From: Typha latifolia
Lineage: Eukaryota; Streptophyta; Magnoliopsida; Poales; Typhaceae
DNA length: 64,000 nt
Assembly (NCBI GenBank): GCA_019914945.1
Contig: CM034113.1
Span: 8,350,850 to 8,414,849 of the forward strand
Reading direction: 5' to 3'
The notes under the pieces are model-generated. The model saw nothing but the letters and a program-made list of their open reading frames with translations. It was not told the origin of the DNA and made no database searches. The position numbers and the translations under genes were made by a program. How positions within the stretch are numbered: the first letter of the stretch is position 1; each line of letters starts with the position of its first letter. This document shows positions 51,801 to 61,237 of the stretch, piece by piece.

Positions 51801-53476
51801 GGGCATCGGCATTAATTGCAGAGCTGGATCAGTTTAAGCATGGGAAGGTTGCTGCTAGAAATATCCCTAATTCTTCTGTAGAGATTAACCTTATGGATGA
51901 TTTCTTGGAGATGGAAAGGCTTGCTTCTTTGCCCGAGACTGATCATGGAAAATCTGGCTTTGAGCTCGAGACTGATTCTGACAAAGCTGTTGCCAGGAAT
52001 CACTCTATAGATGAAATTGAAGCTTTACATCATCAATTGGGAGATCTGCAAGGAAAGGTTGAGATGCTCGAGAAGGAGAGAGGACAACTTGAAATGGCTC
52101 TTGCTGACTCTCGGAGTCAGCTTGACATTTCGTGCAATCAGCTGACGGTAGCTGAAGATAAATTAATCGAATTGCAGAGACAACTAGATTTGATCACAAA
52201 ATCAAAACAAGCTGCTGTAAATGATGTGGTGCATGTCGAGTCAAAGAGGAGGGAGTTGGAGACTCAGTTAGAGTCAGCTGCCACAGAGGTTGGAAAACTA
52301 CGTGACGAGGTGATTTTGTTGGAAGAAAGTGTTGAGATTGAGAGGGCACTTTCTGCGGAATATACAGTGAAGGCAGAGGTTGCAGAGGCCAGGACTAGGT
52401 CCTTAGAGGCTCAGCTTGCATCAGTTCTCTTGGAAGTTGAAAAGCTAAGTGAAAAGGTGGGACTATTAGAAGACAAGTCAGAGAAGGAGAGGGCATTGTC
52501 TGCAGAATTTGCAGTTAAAGCAGAGGCTGCTGAGGCAGCAAGAAAGGCCTTGGTGTCTGAACTTGACTCTACATATTTGGAAGTCGAGAAATTACGCGAG
52601 AAGGTGGTCCTTTTAGAAGTAAAAGCAGAGGAGGAAAGGGCATCGTCTGCAGAATTTGCAGCTAAAGTTGAGGTTGCAGAATCAGCAAGAAAGGAAATTG
52701 AGTGTCAACTTGAGACAGCAAATATTGAAGTTGCAAAGCTGTGTAATAAAGTGGGACTATTGGAAGGAAAAATTGAAGAGGAAAGGGCATTGTCTAAAGA
52801 ACTTGTTGCCAAGTGCCAGAAATTGGAGACTCTGCAGTTGAGGGGAAATAGAGAAGCTGAGCTTTGGCGAATTGCAAACTCAAATGGAGAGCTGAAGATT
52901 AAACAGGTAACATATTCTTCTCTTCCCTGTTAAATTATTTAGGTCTGGTAATCCACATCCTCTACATCCAAATAATCTCAAAATATTCATCGACTTTTGG
53001 TATCACATATGTTTGCGTCGCTTGCTAGTGTCACTGGATATTGCTGATTCACTCTTTTTCTTGGAAAAAAAAATTGAAGGATATCACTGTCATTATTTCA
53101 GATTATGCTCTTATTAATAGATAGTTGTATTGATGGTTTTGTCTCTACACAGGAGAAGGAACTTGCTATGGCTGCTGGGAAGCTAGCAGAGTGTCAAAAG
53201 ACGATAGCTTCTCTTGGCCACCAGTTGAAATCACTGACAAATCTTGAAGAATTCATGCTTGAAACAGAGAAGGCTGAGTTTGACGAAAGCTTGCCTGATT
53301 TTGGAAATGGCTATGCCGAAATATCACATGCTAAAAGTTTGTCAGATGGCTTACATGGTTTCAATCTTTCTAATGGCAGGGACAAGAGCGCCAACCTACC
53401 ATTTCCTTCAATCTCATCCACATCCTCAACTTTTTCCGGGTTTTTGAGATTGTCGCCTCAAAATATAAACCATTGA
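48836..53476 (+). CDS. FPP: Filament-like plant protein (FPP) coiled-coil protein
   Basis: A long coiled-coil protein; the FPP family was defined by interaction with MAF1 at the plant nuclear envelope, and members also act at the cell cortex and in microtubule-linked processes. Exons: 48836-48931, 49578-49776, 51174-52906 and 53153-53476, giving 783 residues. FPP signatures: start [51 protein letters not shown], an acidic [15 protein letters not shown], and the C-terminal [20 protein letters not shown]. Between about residues 470 and 650 the coiled coil is built from nearly four tandem 49-residue units (52286-52850). Two out-of-frame ATGs lie in the 44 bases before the start, but the start is fixed by the conserved N-terminus. 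Confidence 0.93.
52286..52850 (+). repeat. Tandem 147-bp (49-residue) coding repeats in FPP
   Basis: Units start at 52286, 52433, 52580 and 52727; the first three are exactly 147 bp and the fourth is partial. Each begins EV-KL---V-LLE and continues to an ERA-S-E segment. The period of 49 equals seven heptads, so the coiled-coil register is kept across units. Confidence 0.85.
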
Positions 53477-54825
53477 GTCATACAGAAAAGTAGGAGATTG
53501 TATCAGAATAGAACAATGTTTATAACTTATTCACAGTTTCCATGTTCACCTGGCTTGAAGCATGCTTTTAAAGAAGTGTTTTGTTTGACAATTGATGATT
53601 ATATTGATGGTTATCTCAGAGTTTTCATTGTAGTGGAAACAATTATTATTATCAAACATACAGGACTTCAAATGAGCTGGATTTAACGTGCATTCTTCGC
53701 TGTTCTACACAGAAAAGATCAGCAATCATATATACCTAGCTGCTAGGTGTCTATTTATGCTCTATCTTACATCAATTTACTCATACACCAGTAGGTGAAA
53801 CTTCTTTTTTGTTATGTATTTCATGGAAGATTTGAGTCATTTTCATATCTATGGAGTTAGAAGTCTTCATAGGTGGATAAAAGGAACCGAGTTAGAGTCA
53901 GGTCCGGCCTCTCGGAAAAGAAAGAGGAAAAACTTTTAAGCTATGCAATGAGCATGTTCCATTTGATTCTACCAGAGAAAAGGAATAACTAGCTAATTCA
54001 TAAAATGAACTCATGGCGATGTATATTCCAATAAGGAAGTATAAAAATATGGGATATGAATGTACTTAGTAAGAGGCTTTTAGCGTTACATCTTTTGGCC
54101 ATCTATACCTTAAACCCTAAATCCTCTAAATTCTATCGGCCACGATGTTTACTTACAATTTTTCCTTCTTAGCAAAAAAATAAATAAATAATCTTCTATT
54201 TATTTATATATCTTTCGAAAGTTGATATTTATCTATATACTTCCTATATATATCTTTAAAAATTCTTATTATTTTGCATAGATTAAATATAAAATAAAAA
54301 TATCCTTATTTTAGTATTCATATATTTATCTTAGTTAAGTGTTTTTTTAATTTTTTTATTTAAGACAACTTGAAACTAAATGAGTAAGTGTCTATATAAA
54401 TAATATATGTTTCGTAGATATATATAAATATCAACTTTAGATGGGCATATAAATAAATAAATAAATAATTATTAATGTTATATACGCAAAAAAAAAAATC
54501 GAAAAAAGAAAACGATGGGCAACACGAAACAGTGTGCAAGTACGTCTCACGGTATTGGGTTCGAGTTCGACCCAGCGAGATACTCGAAGGCGACCGAGAA
54601 GGGACCCACACGAGCCGTTGGTTTCAAAACATGCCACGTCATCTTATTACCGCTCCATAGCGTCCACGTGGCCGGTCGTGGGAGGCTTTCATAGATCGCG
54701 CTCAACCCCGCCTCATCGGCAAACCCATCCAGGGATCAAAAAATTAATTATATATACTCGTCGATATTTCCATTTTATTTCCGGAATTTTCTTCTCCTCC
54801 TCCTCCTCCCTCGTCGGAAATCTCC
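53477..54825. promoter_or_regulatory. Intergenic region and promoter of chlorophyllide a oxygenase
   Basis: A 1.35 kb region. The left part holds the FPP 3' UTR, and 54170-54480 is very AT-rich with TAAA-type simple repeats. From 54510 it becomes GC-richer and contains the proximal CAO promoter with two ACGT elements (see 54633-54671). Confidence 0.55.
54633..54671. promoter_or_regulatory. Paired ACGT elements in the CAO promoter
   Basis: GCCACGTCAT at 54633-54642 (TGACGTGGC on the other strand) and a perfect palindromic G-box CCACGTGG at 54664-54671 lie about 155-195 bp before the CAO start codon. HY5 and PIF factors bind such motifs in light-regulated chlorophyll genes. The motifs are seen; binding is inferred. 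Confidence 0.5.
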
Positions 54826-57800
54826 ATGACCGCAGCAGCCGCAGCTCTTTCTTTTCTCCCCACCTTGCTCTTCCGACCCTCTTCCAAGTTCTACTCCAAG
54901 AAGGTGATTTTTTTTCACTTTTTTTTTTTGGTGAAGTTGATGTTGACTTTTCTACTTTTTACTAAATGCTATGAAAGAAGTAATATTTAGACAGAAATCT
55001 CTAGACCCATTTGTCCAAAACTCCAAATGGTTTCAATAGTTGTTTCTTTTGATCAACTGCTATCATACTTGAATCAAGAGTGAGTTTTTGATGTTGATAT
55101 GCTGATCGATAACTAAAATGTTATGCTGATTGACTGAGATAGCTTGTGGAAATTATTCTCCAAGGGCAGACTGCAGTACATTTCTTAGACTGATATCAAT
55201 TAATCATTAGAAGGGTATTTGCAATATAGTTAAGAGATGCATATATATATATATATTTTTTTTGCATGAATAATCCTGAAATCTTTGGTGCTGCCTTCTG
55301 GGATTTGCAGAATGTTAGTGGCAGAGATGGATTCAGGGTTTTGGCTGTGTTTGGTGAAGGAGGAGGTGAGTTGGAGAAGAAGAATGATTGGGAAGCAATC
55401 TTTGATGTAGAGAACCCTGGGCCCAGGTTCCCTCTGTCAAAGGGGAAAGTTCTTGATGTATACCAGGCCCTGGAGGTGGTCAGATATGACATTGAGTACT
55501 GCGATTGGAGGGCTCGGCAAGACTTGCTAACCATCATGCTCCTCCATAATAAGGTACAGATAAACCATTGGACATTTTTGAAAAAGAAAATCATGTTCCA
55601 TTTCTGTGTACTTGAAATTTAGTTTTTAGCTTGAAACGTTTCTCTTTTTCTGTTCAGACATTAATTTTTTTCACACCAAATATGCCAATTTTAGATTTTA
55701 TGTTAATTGATAAACGTTTTCTGAATTGCAGGTTGTGGAGGTTCTCAATCCTTTGGCACGCGACTTCAAGTCAATCGAAACCATGAAGAAAGAACTTGCC
55801 GAATTGCAAGAAGAACTAATACAGACCCACAAAGAGGTTTATAAATGTTTCATTAAAAAGAGAACTTGTTCTCTTTTTTGATCTTGCCTTTATCTCCCTG
55901 TGCATGAAAGCCTGCATAACCCTTCTCTAAACTTTAAAAATAGGTTCATTTATCTGAAGTGAGGGTTTCCACTGCATTGGATAAGCTAGCACATATGGAA
56001 GCTTTGGTAAATGACAGGCAAGCGCCTGATAGAAGCTCGAGTGATTCCAGTACTGATTGCACATCTCTTACTCCAAGCACTTCCTCTCCTAGTTACATAG
56101 AGACCAAGTCAAACCGCAGACATCTAAATGTATCTGGTCCTGTCAAGCCGTTCCATCCAAGCTTGAAGAACTTCTGGTACCCAGTTGCGTTTTCTAATGA
56201 TCTGAAAGATGATACAATGGTATGCCCATTTTTATCTGAAACAAATATTCTACTACTCATATCATACTGTACTTCATCTCATTTATAACTTTCTTTCATT
56301 TGCAGATTCCTCTAGATTGTTTTGAGGAGCCATGGGTGATATTTCGAGGAAAAGATGGGAATCCTGGCTGCGTTCAGAACACGTGTGCTCATAGAGCTTG
56401 CCCTCTTCACCTTGGATCAGTGAATGAGGGCCGTATCCAATGTCCTTACCATGGTGAGTAAGATAAAGTCATATAATCTAATTCTTTAGAATGTCATATT
56501 ACTTTTAACACCGATTCTAGGTAAATTTGGTGCATGCAAATGATTCTGTAACCCTGAGTTAGTGAAATGAAGGTCCTGACAAAATAAACTTCTAATGTCT
56601 GCATAAGCACGACTTTCATGTATAAAATCATTAATGCCCATTCACACTTAGGATCTTTTTTATTGATCCAACACCCTCAGCATTACTGTGTATGTCAACC
56701 TTCTTTTCGGAGATTATTTCTCACTACTTCCGATGATTAAAAGATCAAACCTACTAACGAATTCCATCTGGGAGCCTTTTGTTCTATCTTCACATGAAAT
56801 TTTTTATTCCCTCTGGGACTCCAAATGAAAATAATATTCCTCAAGATAGAAGTATGAATAAGTAAATTTCATGTTTGGAATAACTTTCAGGGTGGGAGTA
56901 CTCGACTGATGGAAAGTGTGAGAAAATGCCATCCACACGCATGCTCAACATACGGATCCGTTCGTTGCCATGCTTTGAGAATGATGGGATGATCTGGATC
57001 TGGCCTGGTAATGAACCACCAAAGGCTAGCTTTCCTTCTCTGCTGCCTCCTCCAGGATTCAAAGTTCATGCTGAGGTATATTATGCACCTAGTGGCATTG
57101 TCATTTAACAATAGAATCTGAAGTGTACTTAGAGGTTGTTTTGATCCAATAGAATAAAAAAAGAGTACACTGTAGTCACACAGTTACAATTTGCTAGTCT
57201 TTTTGGTATCTTTTATACATAATCAGTTCGCGCCTCCCATGAACAGATTGTCATGGAGCTGCCAGTGGAGCATGGACTTCTTCTGGACAATCTTTTAGAC
57301 CTTGCTCATGCACCTTTCACTCACACCTCCACCTTTGCTAAGGGATGGAGTGTACCAAGGTGTGTCATCAGGAAGCATTTCATATTAAGTTATTAACACT
57401 GTCAAGACCAGCAACATTCTCTCCTTTTAATTTAATTTCTTCTCCTAGTGAAATTTTCGCTTCTATTAGAAGTAAAAGAAGAATGTCTTTGCTTGTAAAT
57501 CACACTTTATTGGACTTATGAAATCCTGACGCTCTTCTGGTGCAGAAATTTCCTTGCTTGTTTGATTCTCCAATTCATGTAATGCTAATGCTGCATTTTT
57601 TTCATTTCACTCAGCCTGGTGAAATTCCTCACACCTGCATCAGGCCTCCAAGGATACTGGGATCCTTACCCTATTGACATGGAATTTCGTCCGCCCTGCA
57701 TGGTCCTATCTACAATTGGGATCTCAAAGCCCGGAAAATTGGAGGGCAAGAGTACTAAGCAATGCGCAACGCATCTTCATCAGCTTCATGTGTGCTTGCC

Positions 57801-58437
57801 TTCCTCCAGACAGAAAACTAGATTACTATACAGAATGTCACTAGACTTTGCTCCATTGCTTAAGCACATCCCTTTCATGCATATATTATGGAAGCACTTT
57901 GCGGAGAAGGTGAGTCTTACTGTCTCATAATTCATTCAGACCATTATTTTCCTTTATTGGGCAAAATCTGTTTGATCTCTATACAAATTGGACACAGCAA
58001 ATCCATGTCATATACACTACTTACAGAATCAATATTGGAGTATGTGGGCAACTATGAAACTTCAAATATGTGTATGTTTCTTGGCATCAGAGAGATCTTT
58101 AAGGACTAAGAATATTATATGTCTCACAAATTCCTATCCATTATTCAAATGGAAGAATATCTAGAAAAATGCACAACCTAACTTGGATGACGAACTTAAT
58201 TATAATAGGAAGCATGTCTCATTTTTTTCTTCCATAAGCTCATGGTTCTCCTGGTTGCAGGTCTTAGATGAGGACCTAAAGCTAGTGCTTGGGCAGCAGG
58301 AACGGATGATCAATGGGGAGAATATTTGGAATTGGCCAGTGGCTTACGACAAGCTTGGCGTTCGATACAGATTGTGGAGAGACGCAATTGAGCGGGGCGC
58401 CAAGCGTCTGCCTTTCACCAATCAATCAGACAGATAA
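54826..58437 (+). CDS. CAO: Chlorophyllide a oxygenase, chloroplastic
   Basis: A Rieske monooxygenase that converts chlorophyllide a to chlorophyllide b in two oxygenations of the C7 methyl group, on plastid membranes. Exons: 54826-54903, 55311-55553, 55732-55836, 55944-56219, 56306-56453, 56891-57075, 57247-57359, 57615-57909 and 58261-58437; phases agree; 539 residues, as expected for plant CAO. Domains: short transit peptide; regulatory A domain (exons 2-3, from about [20 protein letters not shown]), which in Arabidopsis mediates chlorophyll-b-dependent degradation; a linker with the Ser/Thr-rich stretch [16 protein letters not shown]; and the catalytic C domain. Rieske ligands are Cys261, His263, Cys280 and His283 ([11 protein letters not shown]...CPYHG). 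The mononuclear iron site is [12 protein letters not shown] with Asn360, Asp363, His366 and His371. No defect is visible. Confidence 0.97.
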
Positions 58438-59139
58438 TCATAATCCACTTGCAATGCAGTTAGCCATAACCAATGTACCACCATTCTTTGTGAGATGGCC
58501 AAGATGAATGGATCACGGAGGTGGTAAGAGCTTGGCATCTTCATGTGCTGAAGACTGTTACAACCCGGAGTCATACCGGAACTGAGAAGAGATGAACTGG
58601 CCAGTGGCCATTACTTGTAAAATTAAGCTGTACATTAGTCACAGAATTTTTTGTTCTTTCTTTTATGTCATCATTTTACATTGTTTCTTTTTCACTCCCT
58701 TTTCCATTCTATGCTGAACCAACCTTGACGTTGGTACATTCGGAACCTTGTAGGGGGACATTTTTGCTCATCTAACTGATGAATTTTGAGGATTTTACTG
58801 TTACAAAGTTGTGTGATCTCTTTTGTTTTGGCGATCTTTGTTGAAGTATTCCATGATACTGCTTTGGAATCCTTCTCCATCAGAAGTTTTCAAGAATAAT
58901 TTGCCATTGCTGTAATGATGAAAAGATAAAAGAGTTGGCTTTTAGATAGTAGCTGGGTTTTTTACATTACCGATAATAAATCCGCCAACTTTTGTAGGTG
59001 GAATTTAATGAAAAATAAGTGCCGTAGATGGAGTTCTTTTCTGATTACAACCTTTTAATTACAAATAAATGAGAATGGTTGGCAGTAGGATTAAATCTTT
59101 TGTTGGCATGGTTGGTGCGTAGTCCTCGAAAATTATTTC

Positions 59140-59142
<3 letters not shown>

Positions 59143-59189
<47 letters not shown>
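59143..59189. repeat. AG microsatellite
   Basis: About 23 uninterrupted AG units, one of the longest dinucleotide tracts in the window. Confidence 0.95.
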
Positions 59190-59192
<3 letters not shown>

Positions 59193-60716
59193 GTTTAGTT
59201 AAGAGTGCACGAGGAGTTAGGTGTGGAGAGAGAAGTAGAGGAAAAGAAATAAAATAAATTAAAAATAAAAATAATGTTGGAAAAAAGAGATTAGGACCCT
59301 TGTGAAATTAGAAACTGCTTTAAATTTCCTTCTTATCCTTCTGTAGAAGTTGACAATGAATTAATGGAGAAACTTGAGCTAATGGAGAACGATAAATTTA
59401 ACCTAAAGGCTCTGCTAACCGTTGCCCCTTCTTTCTTCTTCTAATCAACCATCCTTTCCTCCTTCCCTCTTATTATATCATCTTTCTTTCTTTTCTCTCT
59501 TATTTTCGTGCCTATAATCCTTCAAAACGACTAACCAAAAGTTAAACATGAACTGTTTAACAGTAAAAAGATTAAAAACATGAGACTTTAGTGGTATACC
59601 AACTTAACCCAAACAACATCTTTTGTAGAGGATTACATATAGATATGTTTTTTTTTTATTAGTTCCAATTATGTGCATACAAATAAATTATGAAAGTGGT
59701 CCATACCAACATAACCTAACACCTTAAATGCATCTAAGGCTATAGGAAGTTCTCTCCCATAAATCAATAGCATATAATTACTCTGGAAATCATCTCATGG
59801 ACCCCTCCCTCTTATAATTTGTGCAGAGTTTGTGGAAATACCTTAAAATCCACGTCACATTTTGTCACACAGTAATAAAATCATCAATATTATAGTATCC
59901 ATCAGAAATTAAAGCACATGAATAGCATGTCTCTGCACATTTACTCCGCAGTATTAATGTAGGTCTTATTCCTGGTTATGTGAATAATCCTCTATATAAT
60001 CTTAATTTACCAAGTTCATTCAACTAGATTTTTTATTATATATAGAGGAGAAATCTTTCTCAATTGGAATCTAAGAATCTAACATTTTTCTTCTTTTCTT
60101 TTCATGATATTCCTAGCACTAACCTTCTCTCGATTTGTTTGAATACCTGAGCCTCGTTCGAAGTTCGTTCGCATGCCTATCGAATGTCGGATAAGCTATT
60201 TAGAAAACTCGAAGGCTTAGGAACAAATTTTGATAATATCATTCCACGGTCTGATCGGTCTCCACCTCATAAAATGTGTTACTTGACATGAGAATTATAC
60301 GCACAGTGCATTTTATATTATGATTGCATCAAAGTTCGTTACAATTAATAATGCTTCATCAAAGCAAAAGTAACCAAGAGTCATGAAAGGTATAGCCATA
60401 CTCGTGGCCAGAAATGCTTAGAATGGGAAATTTTTAATCATGGATTGTAATTAATTACAGACTAATGATGACCACAACCGATCAATTGGATTCTTGAATC
60501 CTGAATCTGATTTTGTACAGCTAAGCTTTATAGATTTATTTATAGACTATTAAAATTTAGCATATATTATTGCAACTTCCAAGCTGGTACTTGCTTTTTC
60601 TGTTCACTTTGTTACATGGAAATCCTTGATTAAATTCCAACTACTAAGTGTTAAACATAATTAGGAAAAGTTACACTTAGTCCCCATAAATTATACATCT
60701 CTAGTTTAAGTGGAAA

Positions 60717-60765
60717 TTTTTTTTTTTTTTTTTGAGTCCCAACTATTTGGGGTGAGATATGTTTC
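60717..60765 (-). repeat. Possible SINE-like 3' fragment with poly(A)
   Basis: Read on the minus strand, CACCCCAAATAGTTGGGACTC is followed by about 20 A residues. A pronounced CCCAA-AGTTGGG hairpin next to a poly(A) end recalls plant SINE/LINE tails. I cannot find a tRNA-like 5' part, so this is at best a truncated copy. Confidence 0.3.
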
Positions 60766-61159
60766 TTTTGGGATATATTTCCATAGTTTTCTTGACAAAA
60801 GTTTTATGGTGTGTGTCAAGTAACCAAAAATCTAGAGTGTAGATTAAGACAAGGTGATGGGATTCTGTAAAGAAAACAGTAAAGAGAGTGAAAGCTAATT
60901 TCATACTTCACTATTCTGGGAATCTCCTGGGAAAGATACCGTTGCAAACGATCTTGACAAGAAAAGCTACCGAATTCTTTTCTCCTTCTCCCTTCTCTTT
61001 CCATCATTTCCTTTTCTTTTCATTTCTCCTTCCACCCTTCTCCTTCTCTTGTGATTTAATTCTCTCTCTCCCTTCTCCCACTCTAAGACAAAATTTTGAC
61101 ACAAGCCTCCGGTCTTTGCATTTATCACTCTCTCCTTGTAAACTCCACCCTTTTTCCTC

Positions 61160-61166
61160 TATATAA
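61160..61166 (+). promoter_or_regulatory. TATA box of the amide hydrolase gene
   Basis: TATATAA in a CT-rich context lies 72 bp before the ATG, implying a leader of about 40-45 nt. Confidence 0.6.
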
Positions 61167-61237
61167 CCTTCCAACCTTGCAGAGAGCCCGCATCACAATT
61201 CTCTCTTTCTCTCGTCCGAAGGTGAAAATTTTCCTTG

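Larger units (their letters stand above)
58438..61237. other. Intergenic region before the amide hydrolase gene
   Basis: A 2.8 kb AT-rich region. It includes the CAO 3' UTR, a (GA)n tract at 59143-59189, a possible SINE-like fragment at 60717-60765, and at its right end a CT-rich promoter with a TATA box (61160-61166). No gene was recognised. Confidence 0.55.

Noticed and set aside
56841..57111. Short minus-strand frames over CAO exon 6.
   Set aside because: They lie opposite a conserved plus-strand exon with correct splice sites and Rieske-domain similarity; shadows.
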